64,000 nucleotides of DNA from Lagopus muta (taxonomy: Eukaryota > Chordata > Aves > Galliformes > Phasianidae), in assembly GCF_023343835.1 (NCBI RefSeq), contig NC_064472.1, forward strand, positions 49,433,652 to 49,497,651. Direction: 5' to 3'. Below, in pieces: positions 27,506 to 52,219 of this stretch; the stretch's first letter is position 1, and each line of letters begins with the position of its first letter. The position numbers and the translations under genes are program-made. The notes beneath the pieces are model-generated. The model had not been told where the DNA came from. It searched no databases and worked only from the letters and a program-made list of their open reading frames with translations.

Positions 27506-28204
27506 GTAACAGACCAAAGAAAAACACTATCTGTGGTATGTCTGTAATTGTCTCAAACACTTGCAAGATGAGACTATCACCATGACAACAGATTAATGGC
27601 TGAAGATAGGGTCAGAAGAGGGATCCCTGTGGAGACATGCTCTGTCCAAAATTCCACTGTTCCAGCAGAGTTGTTGACAGCACACTTGTTATCAGTGAAC
27701 TTATTGACATTGAACTTGCTAATGATGAACATCACAAACCCAGCAGGCAAAAAGGATGTCTGAGGAAAGTTCTGGGGAAGACTTCAAGACTTTGATACTT
27801 TGAAACTTTGGAACTTCTGAACCAGCACTCTCACAGACCAAGAACCCCCCACACACTTCGGCTAGAACAACACTGGAACCCAGATAATCTCTGTCATAAT
27901 TTCTGTTTCTCTCTCTCTGTCTCCTTCCCCCCCCTCCCCCCTGTCCATCCACTCCCTTTTTCTTCCTTTTCCCCCTTAAAGTTGTTAAGTAATGTAAGAC
28001 TTATTTTGATTTCTTATCAAGTCACATAGTTTAGCCACAAGGTTTACACAGGTGCAACTTAAGAGTGACAATATTTTTAAGATAATTTTAGTACAGAGAT
28101 TCTCATTAAAATTGACAATTGTGTTTGGAACTTGGGTGTTTTTTTACCTTAATTTAACTGAGGAGATTTGCAAATCTGGTCACCTCTCTCTCCCTTCACA
28201 GGTA
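27506..28204. other. Unidentified sequence separating two collinear CR1 pieces
   Basis: The flanking CR1 pieces are in the same orientation and adjoin in the consensus order, so this block may be a later insertion. It contains a long polypyrimidine tract (27903-27976, with a run of Cs). No TG..CA LTR ends or target duplication could be fixed by eye. Confidence 0.4.
27903..27976 (+). repeat. Polypyrimidine tract
   Basis: A strongly C/T-biased stretch: CTCTCTCTGTCTCCTT, then CCCCCCCCTCCCCCC, then C/T-rich to CCCCC. It is the strongest strand-asymmetric tract in the window and could adopt triplex or i-motif structures. Confidence 0.8.
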
Positions 28205-28345
28205 GGATATGAAAAAGGCCATGTTGGATGGAATTTTGAACAATCTGATCTAATTAAAGGTGTCTGTGCCCATAGCAAAGGGGTTGGGATTTGATAATTT
28301 TTAAGGTTTCTACCATCCCAAATCATTCTATGATTGTTTGATTCA
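28205..28345 (+). mobile_element. CR1 LINE 3' terminus, sense
   Basis: AGGCCATGTTGGATGG.. GATCTAATTAAAGGTGTCTGTGCCCATAGCAAAGGGGTTGGGATTTGATAA.. TTCTATGATTG is a diverged CR1 3' UTR with the tail start. Likely the continuation of the piece at 27285-27505. Confidence 0.75.
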
Positions 28346-30347
28346 ACGACTTTTGTGAAGGGAGGAATGAAGGCAAAAAGGTCTGAATACCACCAAAAAA
28401 AAAAACAACCCACATTTACTCTAGCATAAATAAGCATCAGAAACTGGATTTTAGATATGTGTAGGTAGAGAAGTTAATTTATGTTTTCTTATGCATATTG
28501 AACAAGACATACACAGAGGCTTGCATGTGAAACAGCAGTAGATTCTGACTGAGTAATTATCCAGCAGTAGCCTCCAAAAGTACGGATGCCCTGTATGCAT
28601 GGCCTGTGAATTCATTGGCTGATAATAAGCTACTTAAGCATACACAGAGTTGATGATAAGCCCCTGCGTGGGATGCACCTGTTTATTTAGCATACAGGAT
28701 TCTGAGTGACACAGATTCTCCCTCCTTGAAGCAAAAGCTGGAAGGAGACTTAAATTGAAGCCTGGGGGTCATATTTCCCACAAAGGTCTAGTCACAAGAT
28801 GCCATTTTCTTTCAACCTTTATGACATTACAGATAGAAATGCTTGCAAAAGGAAAGTGTGGCAATGCATTGGAAGTTTCCTCAAATATTCTTGTAGAGTC
28901 TGAAAAAGAAAAATCACTGTTCCAGAAAATTGTTTTTATGAGGAAGGAAAGATACAGTAGCTGACAGGTGCACATAAAAATCTATTTTAAACAATGGTGT
29001 TTATCCATGACATTTTCATTCCCTCACACATATACAGACTCCATTAATCGTGCTTTTCCAAAAAACAAGTCTGACTTCATACGTGAAGTTTGCTACATTT
29101 TCGGTGTTTAAAAGGATACAAAATACTGCATTTTTTCTTTGGTATAAGACTTTTTCTTCCATATTCTCCAAGTGAATAAGTTTTGCTGCATGTCCTATTC
29201 AACAACATTTTTTCTGCACTTCTTTCCTGTAGGTTGGTCACTGCTTACAAGAGAGAACAGCAACATAGTCCAGAGATGGCACACCTGGCCCTATAGTAGG
29301 TCACATGGGAATTTACTTCAAAGGATCAACAGTATACAGGAGCTCTATGTCTTACTGTAATGCTTAAATAACTTAGCTTGCTTCCAATTTGTTATAAGTG
29401 CAAAACCAAATCTTAAAATTGTACTCTGTGTTTTCCTTCAAACAGAAGAGATCAGCCCAATCATCTGAAAACCAGGCCTATGCTGTGGAAGTATGATCAG
29501 AAAAAAAACAGAGGCTGGACTTGTGCAGAAGACACAGATTCTACCCCTGCATCCCCACTCCTGCAATTTGCAGGGAACTAAAAGCATGTAACAAACAAAA
29601 ATCTGTAAAGCCATTTTAGGTCTTTATTTCCAAATGGAAGATACTTTCATTGTTCATGCTACAACTTTCCTACTGTTGACCAATAAGACACTACCTCGTT
29701 GTGCAGAGGGCAGCATTTTCTTGGATATTCACTATTCCTGTAATTCCCAGAGACACCGCCTACCAGATCATCTCTTAACCCTTGAAGACCTGCTCATCAC
29801 AGTATGTACTGAACAGATTTAGGCTGGACCTGTCTTAGATACACAAAAAAATCTGCTTTGTTTTTTAAGACAGAAATTACCTCTAATCCTAACATGAACT
29901 GCAGTGTTTTGGCTCTTGCTTCCTGGGGAGGCTGGGTCTTCTGCCTATTCACAAGTTCAAAGCAAAATCTTTGCAGCAGACCTGCACTTAGTGCGCAATT
30001 GTCATGGCCCAAAGGAAGGAGGCAAATCTGCATAGGCCTTCTTTTGCTGCAGGACAGAAGGGCTGCAGCTCCCCAGACCGTTTCTCCCTACCCAAACAAG
30101 GACACTGACCCTTCACCCAGTCATGGGGAACACCTGAGGCTTCCTGGTAAAGCAGAGCTAATATTTAATAGCAATAGAAGAAACCAGGCAAAGTTGAGAA
30201 GATTTAGCACCACATGACAGTAAAACACAGTGAGCATTCCTGCTGCAAGTCCTGTACTTAGATCTGAAAGGATTAATGCAGCTTAATCTGCTGTACAAAG
30301 AACAAATGGGCGCAGGTCAGCCCAAGGCCCAGCTGTTGGTGCTCTTA
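28346..30347. other. Intergenic, nothing recognised
   Basis: No recognisable exons or repeats. In mammals the 5' neighbour of SLC25A46 is TMEM232, head-to-head. I could not identify a TMEM232 exon here, but I cannot exclude short ones. Confidence 0.5.
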
Positions 30348-30725
30348 CAGAATTACAAATTGTAGAGGTTGAAAGGGGCCTCTGGAGATCATGTAATTCC
30401 AAGCCCCTGCTACAGCACATTCCCTACAGCAGGTTATACAGGAAAGTGTCCATACAGGTTTTCAGTATCTCTAGACAAGGAGACTCCACTGCCTCTCTAG
30501 GCAGCCTGTTCCAGAGCTCTGTCACCCTCGAAGGAAAGGTTTCCCTCCTGCTCAGATGGAACTACCTATGTTCCAGTTTGTTCACACTGTGCCTCGTTCT
30601 GTCACTGGGCACTGCTTAAAGGCAACCAGTACCATCCACTTGACAGCTTTTAGACATTTGTAAGCGCCGGTGACATTCCCTCTCGGTCTTCACCCGGCTG
30701 AACGGTGCCAGGTCTCTCAGCTCCA
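30348..30725 (-). mobile_element. CR1 LINE 3' fragment, antisense, abutting the promoter CpG island
   Basis: GAATTACAAATTGTAGAGGTTGAAAGGGGCC (CR1 3' tail) through CACTGCCTCTCTAGGCAGCCTGTTCCAG to CTCTCAGCTCCAGG. It ends within about 360 bp of the SLC25A46 start codon, and its distal part becomes CpG-rich as it enters the island. Confidence 0.85.
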
Positions 30726-30947
30726 GGCTCCGCGGCTCTCAGGCAGAAAGGACGGCAGAAAGGCTCTCAGGCAGAATCCGTAACACGCGGATCGCACAGC
30801 ACCGGACGAGCCCCTACGCCCACACCCGCGCCGCCTTCACGCCGCCCCGCGACCTCCCCGTCCTCAACATTGCTCCTCCGGTGAGACAGGGGGCGCCAGC
30901 GCTGCTCTGCTCTCCGAGGAAAGCCCGGCCCCGCAGGAAGAAGGGTG

Positions 30948-30954
30948 CCATTGG
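30948..30954 (-). promoter_or_regulatory. Inverted CCAAT box (NF-Y type)
   Basis: CCATTGG, which reads CCAATGG on the minus strand, lies within the CpG island about 135 bp upstream of the start codon. NF-Y binding is inferred. Confidence 0.35.
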
Positions 30955-30970
30955 GGCAGCCTGCTGCCGG

Positions 30971-31026
30971 CCCCGCCTCTTCCCTGATCGCACGGCCCTC
31001 GCTGGGCTTCGGTGGGGTGGGGCTGG
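30971..31026. promoter_or_regulatory. Sp1/KLF-type GC boxes
   Basis: CCCCGCCTC at 30971-30979 and GGTGGGGTGGGGCTGG at 31011-31026 resemble Sp1/KLF boxes in a TATA-less CpG promoter. Motif evidence only. Confidence 0.35.
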
Positions 31027-31037
31027 CCTGTAGCTGT

Positions 31038-31049
31038 CGGAAGTGGCGG
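31038..31049 (+). promoter_or_regulatory. ETS/GABPA (NRF-2)-like site
   Basis: CGGAAGTGGCGG contains the ETS core CCGGAAGT minus its first C and lies 39 bases upstream of the ATG. GABPA sites are common in promoters of nuclear genes for mitochondrial proteins and in bidirectional CpG promoters. Function is inferred from the motif alone. Confidence 0.5.
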
Positions 31050-31087
31050 CTGGCAGCGGGTCGAGCCGCTGCCCGTGACGGCCCGCC

Positions 31088-43543
<12,456 letters not shown>

Positions 43544-44215
43544 TCTGTTCAGGTGTGGATTTAGCATTGTGGATATGATACAGTTCTACCATATTGTTAA
43601 AAATTAAGTAAAAAATGAAGTTGAAAGAATCTACTCTGTGGATTCTCCCTACGTAGTAAAGCTTGTTTTAAAAATGCAAGCTTCTAAGTATAATTTGAAA
43701 GTATAGTTTAAATTGAAAAGGAGAAACCAATTAAGTATAATATGCAGTCATGCACAAGGGGATCAGATTTCAGATATGGCTGGAATGATTTACTTACCAG
43801 TTAGCTGAACTAAGGAACGGGTATGAGTTTATAACCTCTGCTATAGAAACATCACACCTGATAATCTGGACTGCTAGGCAGTTTGAAGAATTTTTTTTTT
43901 TTCGTAAGTTGTAAGAACTTTGAAGTGAGAGATGACTTTACTGGTCTTTTTAAAGTGTTTTCATCTTCACTTTTAGTGGGCCTGTGAATAAAATAGAACT
44001 GTAAAAGTAACTTAAAAAGACACAAATCACTGAAATTACAGGTATGTAGACATTTTGCTGCAGTGTAGCAGAAGATGAATCTTTTGCTTCATACAAAAAT
44101 AACAAAAACTTCTTTGGGGATAAAATTTCACAGAATGTAATATCTAGCTGTCTTATAGTTTGTTCACAAAGCTTACAGTACTAAAGCGTGTGAATAAAGC
44201 AAATTAGAAACCAGT
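43544..44215 (+). other. SLC25A46: SLC25A46 3' UTR (inferred end)
   Basis: Non-coding AT-rich sequence directly after the stop codon. It is inferred to be 3' UTR up to the AATAAA at 44193, which is followed by a GT-rich stretch. Longer transcripts could use AATAAA at 44588, 44612 or 45010, and a shorter one could use 43987. cDNA is needed to choose. Confidence 0.6.
44193..44198 (+). terminator. SLC25A46: Probable poly(A) signal of SLC25A46
   Basis: AATAAA lies 650 nt after the stop codon and is followed within 15-35 nt by a GT-rich run (44213-44227, TGTGTGCATGTGT), the usual downstream element. Other AATAAA hexamers at 43987, 44588, 44612 and 45010 have weaker context. Confidence 0.6.
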
Positions 44216-45261
44216 GTGTGCATGTGTAAGAGCCATTCTTAATCAACTTTCTGCTGGTAACTTCAGTTAAGTTTCATTCTGCTACTTCATCTAACAGAAT
44301 ATACTTGCAAATGTGTTGAGTGTCAATGTTCAAAATACACTGAAAGCATAAGAGATTAACTGGCTGTTTTTAGAGTTCCTTTTGTTAGATTGGACGAGTA
44401 TATACAAAATTGCCTACTTAAAGTTTAGCACTGATGTCCTTTGCTGAAGATCTCTGCTGGATTAGATATTTCTGTGAAGCAGAACAAAGTCTGTTCATGT
44501 GCAAGTAACTACTGAAATGTAACATTTTTCCCCTCTTCCCCCGTTAAATCAAAGCTGTTGGTCTGGAAATTAGTTTTTGTCATCCAAAATAAATTACTCC
44601 TTTGTTTCATCAATAAATATGATGAAGTTTTGGGGGAGGGCGGGGTAACGGTGGGATGGTTTTAGCAAATACAGCAAGCACGTGGAGAGTCACTTCTAAA
44701 TTACGTGAAAGGTTAATAACCTTCTTCAGACTTTCTTGTGGCAAGTCTTTCAATGCTGTAAATTGATGTTCACTTAATCTTTAAGCATTGTATAGTGTTT
44801 ATTGTTATGGAAAATAGTCATGGCTAAATAATGAAGTGTTGCTATTCGTAAGCTCTTGAAATCAGTTGCAAGTCTGCATTATTGTTACAGGAACTTTCAT
44901 GTCTTTTAAATACATAAGTGCTGAAGTGGAAAGTGCAGTAAAGTTGGGAACTGGTTTCATTTTGAAGTATTGTTAATTGGAAATCTAGTGTATAGAATGG
45001 AAGCAATCAAATAAAATGAGAATTCACTAAATATTTTGAAGTAATTCACTGGAGAGGCAGAAAAAGGAGTACTGGTTTGTATGTTATATTTTGTTGTATA
45101 TACACTCTAGTGACTGTTGTAAATTGCTCAAATTTCCAAAGTGCAATTATATGTTGAATTAGAACTACATGCTAGAGCATGGGTAAAACACTCTAATTTT
45201 AGGGTTTTTTTGTTTTTTGTTGTTGTTGGTTTTTAAGTTTCTGTGAATATGAAGTGTGAAC

Positions 45262-45330
45262 CATATCAGAGAATCATCCAGTTCGGAAAGACAGGTCATC
45301 TAGTCCAGGTTTCTGCCCTGTGACTAAGAT
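45262..45330 (-). mobile_element. CR1 3'-terminal scrap, antisense
   Basis: ATCAGAGAATCATCCAGTTCGGAAAGACAGGTCATCTAGTCCAGG resembles the antisense CR1 3' end. Very short and diverged. Confidence 0.6.
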
Positions 45331-46299
45331 CATGTTGGAGACCAACACTGCAGATCAGTCTATGACATTGGACCAAAATGTTTTTCTAGGAACAGAAGGA
45401 CATTTTGTCATATAAAGGCATGCCTTCCATTTTGTGTATTCTCGCAGAGGAAAGATAGGACTGTTCTGAGCACTCATGGTGTATTGTGCTAGAACATTAA
45501 CTTGTATGGAAGTATCAAACGTGCTCTCATTGCCAAGAGTTTACAGTTCTACTTCACTCTGCCAGAAAAGGGTGTAGCATTAAGGAGAATGAGAAGGTGC
45601 TGTCGACTTTCTGCGACTGTTCTGTAGTGGCAAAGTAATTTGCTTCAGGCTGTTAATTTTGGTCTTCATCCCATCAATTACAATTAATATATTTTGATTC
45701 TTAATGTGCATGTGCTTTACCTTCCAAAAAAACTAATTCATTGCTTTATCTGAAGTTGAATTCTTACCCATGCAAAAAATGTGAATGATCTTTTTAACCT
45801 TTTTATTATAGTATTGTAAATATTTTCATTTTCATCTTAAATCCAGGTTTAAGAGAACAGGTACATAGTTGTTTATCTCAAATGTGTAAGCAGTCAGTGG
45901 TTTTAGCATAGAGCATTACTGAAAACTATAAAATATTGTTATAGCAAGTGAGTTCACGTTTTTGGAATATGATAGAACAGTACATTCTCTTCGTACTGAT
46001 ACAAACTCAATTACTTTCTTATATGTTTTTTTCATTTTTTTCAGTGCTGATTTCAAGGCAGTGAATATTTCTGAAGTATGACTCAATGTAGTGTTCCCAC
46101 TCAGATTTGGCTTCTTACCGACATATACATTGTAAAGAGCAAGCTTTGATGTGAGGTAGCTGATGATAGATAAGGCAAGAAACTTTCAGAGGTTACACCA
46201 CCTGGAAACCATCACAATTATCTGCCTGTGTTGTTTCACAAGACTGCCTTTCAAATCAGATGCATCTTTTGGCTCTGTTAGAACAGAGCTTTCAGGTCT

Positions 46300-46372
46300 T
46301 ATCATAGAAGCGTTTGGGTTGGAACGGAACTTTAAGATAATCTAGTTCCAATTCCCCTGCTAGGGGGGCAAT
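46300..46372 (-). mobile_element. CR1 3'-terminal scrap, antisense
   Basis: TATCATAGAAGCGTTTGGGTTGGAACGGAACTTTAAGATAATCTAGTTCCAATTCCCCTGC is an antisense CR1 3' end with about 70 bp preserved. Confidence 0.75.
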
Positions 46373-49300
46373 ATTGATACAAGTGCTACAAGTCACGATG
46401 AAGTACTGTAGTCTTCAGCAAGATTTCAAATTCATTCCTTTTACCAGATCTACTCTGTTGCACGAGCGGACCCAGAGCTGGATCAAAGCTATTGTACTTG
46501 AGCTGTGGAGCATATTTTATGGATGTATTCAGAACTATCAAATTATATACTTCTTTCAGCTCTTGTGAATCTAGCATCAGCTTAATATAAGTACAAGACA
46601 GGATTTGAGCTGCTGCACTTATTGCTGCTTGTTCTACCTGAGCCAGTCCTTTAGGCTGTCACAGTCTTATTCACAGTCTTTCAGCTACTACATGATGACA
46701 TAAATCAGGCTTGTCTTTACATCAATATGCAATTTCTTAGTTGCTATATATATATTTCTTGGTTGATTTTTGTTGGTATAATTAGGGGCTGGAGTGGTCC
46801 AAATATTTACCTTTTAATGAGCTCCAAGGAGGAGAGCTCACATAACAATTTTGTGGACTAAATGGTTTTTGATGGAAGTCTGGAGAGCGGCGTGTAATGG
46901 CAGCATTTCCTCTCTTATGTGGGAAAAGGTGGTGATAACAAACTGAGTAAAACCATTTCTCTGGATTGTTTTAAAAGATAAAATGCAAACCTGTAGCAGG
47001 GGTAGAACGTAAAATCTCTGTTTAATAAAAAACTGATGTCATCTGTTTTAAAAGCAAATCTAGTTCTGAAGAGGTGAGTAGAGCTTTGTATTTTCAGACA
47101 GTCTTTACATCATCAAAAAGCAGTTGACTTTTTATACCAGTCTCTGCAGTTTGGCAGAGCAAAATTGGGGGGTGGGGAAGAAATGCTGAAAATTATATGT
47201 TGAAATAGCCCAAAAGTGCTGATTTAAAGCAGTAGAAAAATGATTGCAGGTTCACCAAATTAATTAAACCAAAGTACAACGGTCCAGTATCTGTACATCT
47301 CTTAAGTTTTAAGTTAGAATCACAAAGCATTTAAGTCTACCATGCCTTACTTTCCCTGGTGCAGCTGCTTCAGCATTTTCAATATGAAACATAGATCTGC
47401 ATTTTCTTCTCCAACCAAGACAACCTTTCAAAGAATGTAAATAATACAACAATATGCATGTTTAATACTGCAATTGTGTCTTTTTTTTTTTTTAATTCAG
47501 AATCTTAGTTGGCTGCGTTATACTTACTGCCTCTGGCAATTTGATCTGGGTGAGATGTTGTATCGATTTCTTCTCCTCGGAGAAGTAGAGGAGTATAACC
47601 TGGCCTGCTAATGTAATAAAATTAAAATTAAAAAAGGTTGTTTAGCTGTTATCTCAAGTTCAAAGTCTTGCTCCTATTTCAGTTTCTCATTACAGTAAGT
47701 CCTGGACATATTGGGGAGGTATTTACTCTTTTCTCTCATCTTTGCTCAAACAATTCTTGTGGACAACTGTTCTTAAAATTGATGCTCCTGAGTGTTGTTG
47801 ATTCTAGGGTCCATCCGGAAAAGAAAAGCAGTAGAGTGAGTGTAAATGACTGAAGATTTTTTGATCCTGAATGTATGTATGCAGTATATGAGCTTTCAAG
47901 CAGGTTGTGTCCTATGCTCAACCAAATGCCTCAGGATGTGCTCCAGAAGAACCCATATGCATAGCTGCTTTGGTTGTTGGCTCCCTGCTCATACTAGCTC
48001 TGTTCAGTGCTATTCAAGGTCTGCATGATACCTTCAGTGTCCATTCAGACTGCAGATGTATTTTATGATCCATACAGGCAATGTAATCAGTCTAAACCAG
48101 TGAAAAAATACAAACAAAAGCAGGACTTTTGAAGAGTGTTACCCATAATGTAACTTCATGTATGCAAAATGAAGTGGGAGGAAAAAAAGAAGGCATTGAG
48201 AGGATTCTGAAGCTGAGTATGTGCTTACCAATGTGAGTACCTTGGCAAGGATGTATGTGTCAGTTTACTGCTGTATTAGAGGGAAGAAGTATTTACTTCA
48301 TAGGAAACAATTTTCGTAAAAAAGAGTTTATGTTCTTCTCCTAAGGTCTTTCATTTTCTGTCTGTTTTCTATATACAGTTTCTTTGCCTCTCTACTTAAC
48401 AGCTCATCCTCTCTCTATTTCAGTTCATGCCTATCTCTGTCTCCATCTTGTCTTTTCTCTTTGGTTTTGTATCTGCCTTGTCTATCTGCACTGTTTATAT
48501 CTCATCAGTGATATCTCTCCTCCAAATATTACCTTTTCTTTGTGCTTTCTTTGCTCTAAAATGCCTTGCCTATACTGCACAAGCAAATAGCTGAAGGCCA
48601 CTCCAGGTACTCAAACATGTTTATCACGTTGTCCATTGCATGTCGTAGAGTAGGTGCCAAAAACTACTAACAGAATATGCAAACTGCACTTTACAGTGAG
48701 AAAGTAATTTATATTTGACACTGGTGAATTCATGGGGTGAGGAATCTTCTCATAACACATGAGATGGATGACCTTGAAAGTCACGCAGTGGAGTCAGTCT
48801 GAAATACGCTCTGTTGATAGCTCTTGTTATATTTTCTAGGGGTATATATAGGGATTATAACAAATTATATACAAATACTTTAACTTGTAGGGATAGGTGT
48901 GCAAGTGCTTAGACCTCGTTTCCTGTTCTTTGAAGCATTTATCTGAACAACGCCCAGCTTTATATGTACAGTGTTTCTCAGTGGCGGATCTTAGTTTCAC
49001 AGCTGAAGCTAAAGAACCATTCATTAATAAAGGAATTAGTACTGGCCTGTAGCTGGTATGGGTTTGTGTCTGGGATTATAAAGATTTGATGTTAGTATGG
49101 AAACACTTCCTGTGCTTTTACGGCAAAGATAAACGTTCTCATCTGCCAGAAGTTGTTACACTTGTATTTTATTCTTAAAATCAACAGAAAAGTGAGAATG
49201 AGAAGTTACTTTTTGTGTGACTGCACCTTCCAACAACAAGCATGTTGTGGAAAGGGATTAGAATGCTATAGTTTTGGGGGTTTTTTTGCCTCTAGTTGCT

Positions 49301-50251
49301 TTTTCAGGTCCATATGACTTGCATATGAGTACATCCTTTGATGACTTTGTGCTTAGTTGAGTGCCTCTTGGCTTACAGCTTACTGGGTGGTCATAGATGT
49401 CCTGTGTTTTTGGCTTTGCTGGGCATGTTTTCTGTCTTCTGTGTATTTTTTTTTTTCATGCTGGAGTTCTGGCAAAGCACCTTAACAGCTGGATACTCTT
49501 CAAGTACCGGAAGCACTATCTGACGATTAACAGAGCACTTTGTCCAGGGTAAGCCACCACTGGAGAATTACAAGGATGTTTACAGTAATGTAATCATATT
49601 AGATTATTAGGCTAAGCAGAGCAATGTTGTAATGCTGCTACACTGCTGTTTTTTTGGCAGTTTTATTTCTGTGTAATCCTTAAATGAGTGGTTGTAATTA
49701 GATTTTAAAGTGATTTAGCCCCAGTGGTTGGCTTGTCACATAGCTATAACAAATTACCAATGCTAAAATTAAGTAATATGAAATATATAGTTCTTGCAAA
49801 AATCTGGCAACGTAACAGGATAATTCCTGTAAACTCTCATATGAATACCTCAACACTCTTTTAGACTTAGGGAAAACAGTAATGTTCAGAAAACTGATGA
49901 GTGTGTGTCAATACCACCACATTCTTAGCTTCCCTTGGTGGCTCTTCTTGATGCTTATTTGTGTCCACTGGTAAGTTCTTCTCGCCACTAGGTTTTTGTT
50001 GCAGCAAAGGTCACAGGATTTTTGACATCCTTAAAACTGAGCATTGTTGTGAGCATGAAATGTTTAACTGGAAGCTCTCTCCCTGTCTGTTTGTAGAGCA
50101 GGACACGTGGGAGAAAAGGTTCCTGTCTCTGAAGGGAACAAAATAAGGCATAGGCTAGGAAGATAAATAAGTTTTATATGATAGGTGGAAAATGACTCTG
50201 TCTCCAAAGTGAGCTTGTTTGATGCTAGGCAGTAACTTTACTTAGGCAACT

Positions 50252-50715
50252 TTGGTTCAATTCTGCCCATCCAATGTTCTTGTGAGGCCCCATCTGGAGT
50301 ACTGTGTCCAGGTCTGGAGCCCCCAGTACAAGAAAGACGGAGAGCTGTTGGAGAGGATCCAGAGGAGAGCCACAGAGATGATCAGGGGACTGGAGCAGCT
50401 CCCCTGTGAAGACAGGCTGAGGGAGCTGGGCTTGTTCAGCCTGGAGAAAAGGCTGCAGGGTGACCTCAGTGCAGCCTTTCAGTACCTAACGGGAGCCTAC
50501 AAACAGGAGGGGAATCAACTCTTTGAAAGGGTTGATAACTGCAGGACAAGGGGAAATGGGTTTCAGTTGAGGGAGGAAAGATTTAGGTTGGATGTCAGGG
50601 GGAAGTTCTTCACAGAGAGTGGTGAGGTGCTGGAACAGGCTGCCCAGAGAGGTTGTGGATGCCCCGTCCCTGGAGGTGTTCAGGTTGTTGCGGTTCTGGA
50701 AGTCATGTTAAACTG
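50252..50715 (+). mobile_element. CR1 LINE 3' fragment, sense
   Basis: CCATCTGGAGTACTGTGTCCAGGTCTGGAGCCCCCAGTACAAGAAAGAC leads into a 160-codon open frame of the CR1 ORF2 C-terminus ([39 protein letters not shown]). It ends in the 3' UTR at GGAGGTGTTCAGG without the tail. The retained frame shows it is comparatively young. Confidence 0.92.
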
Positions 50716-52109
50716 GAGGGAAGGACAGCTTTAACTCCTGCCATTTTCTATATTTCAGTGTTCAGTTTCTGAATCTTAGTATTTTTTGAATGCTCAGCTT
50801 ACAAAAGCTTGTGCTTTGATTTTGCATTCTGTTGTGTTTTTTCTTCTCCCGAACTCTTTTATCTAAATAACTCCATAGGCTCCTCTTCTTGAGATGTGTG
50901 CTTTTATCTGCCTACTTCAAGAGCTCCCTTCAAGGGCTTCATTTAGAAACTCAGTTTAAGTATGACACATTTACTACAAACCTTTGCTGTAGTATTTGTT
51001 TGTGATTGAATGAGTAAGTCCGTGTAACCAGAGAAAATGAGTATACATAACTATGTATAACAGGCATGCATTGTCAGAGCAAGAGAAAGTTGGTTTACGT
51101 TAACCAAAGTAAGCACAGAGAGTATCTTGCTCATTAAAACAACCCAGTCAGTACTGAATGGTTTCAGTATTGAGCAATGCAGTTTAGTATTTGGTAAGAG
51201 TGGCTAAGTTGCATCTGTTGCACTGATGAAAACCAATTTTAATAATATGCAGTGTATGAGCCAAATGGAATAACTAAAGCTATGTTTTCATACCTATGGT
51301 TCTTGCATACCTATTTTCTGCTATTTTTCAGCATTCCTTATCTTTAAGTTGAGAAGTCTAAAACTCAGTCACACAGAAATAACAGCATACATACGTTAGA
51401 AGAAAATAGATTTTATTTTCAAAATGTTATAGAAAAATGCTAACAATTCTTGAAGAAAGAAGCTTGACAACGTTTTTCTGTATATATTACAAATAGCAAC
51501 TAAGGCTCTTAAACATTTTGCTGTCTTAAATGCAACTACCTATAACTTCTTACAGCTTTCTACAGATACTAAAATGTGAGACAGTCAAAATTCACATCCA
51601 AAAAGTACTAGTCCAGATAATAAGCACATTACATCCCCAATTTAAACGACAACAGTTCCCTTTAATATATCAACTTCTAAATTTTGTCCCCATATTGTCT
51701 CATTTATGTAATATTGAATAAGCAGGGAAAATGTGGCTCAGTCAGTCCTGTTCAGCTCACTACTGGTGTGGGTGTTTATTTTTCTGGGGGGGGGAGGGAG
51801 GGACTGAGAGGTAGGGAAGATTTTTTTTAATTGGAATATTATAACTTGAATGAAATAAGGTTCAGTATTTAAAAATAGACTAGGTATTTAAGTATATATT
51901 TAAGGGTATATATTTTAATACACACAATGGAATTTTTTTTAACAAATTTAACAAATTTGTTTAATAAATTATTCGCAAGTATTTTAACTTCAAGAGTAAA
52001 TATCATCTTTCATATGTAGGTAATTTACAAGAGCTGTGGTAAACTGCAAGTATTTTAACAGTACTTTCTCTTATTGGCTTCTTTTGAAAGTCCCTGATTT
52101 GCTCACACT
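50716..52109. other. Intergenic, nothing firm
   Basis: AT-rich. A G-rich run (51785-51810) and the antisense AATAAA at 51412 are the only notable items. Confidence 0.5.
51412..51417 (-). terminator. Possible poly(A) signal for a minus-strand transcript
   Basis: TTTATT on the plus strand is AATAAA on the minus strand, about 690 nt after the TGA of the candidate exon at 52110-52219. It is in an AT-rich region where the hexamer can occur by chance. Confidence 0.25.
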
Positions 52110-52219
52110 TCATTCATGTATGTTTATCATTTCCAATTCCTTTTGAGGAGGTGGCTGGTGGCTTACAGGAAAATTAGCCATGTCCGTGAAGATGACCGTG
52201 TTAACTCTACAAGCAGCAT
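52110..52219 (-). CDS. Candidate minus-strand terminal exon, product not recognised
   Basis: Reading the minus strand, a pyrimidine-rich stretch ending TTTGTATTTAG (AG at 52221-52220) is followed by an open frame reading about AACRVNTVIFTDMANF then PVSHQPPPQKELEMINIHE and TGA. It contains CpG-bearing codons unlike the surrounding AT-rich DNA. The frame stays open upstream to about 52260, so a different acceptor is possible. An antisense AATAAA lies about 690 nt downstream (51412-51417). The peptide looks like a cytosolic C-terminal tail, but I do not recognise it. It may be the end of the gene that owns the OATP exon at 57.8-58.1 kb, or chance. Confidence 0.3.

Larger units (their letters stand above)
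44216..50251. other. Intergenic downstream of SLC25A46
   Basis: AT-rich. Contains CR1 3' scraps at 45262-45330 and 46300-46372 and alternative poly(A) hexamers near 44.6 and 45.0 kb. No exon recognised. Confidence 0.55.
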
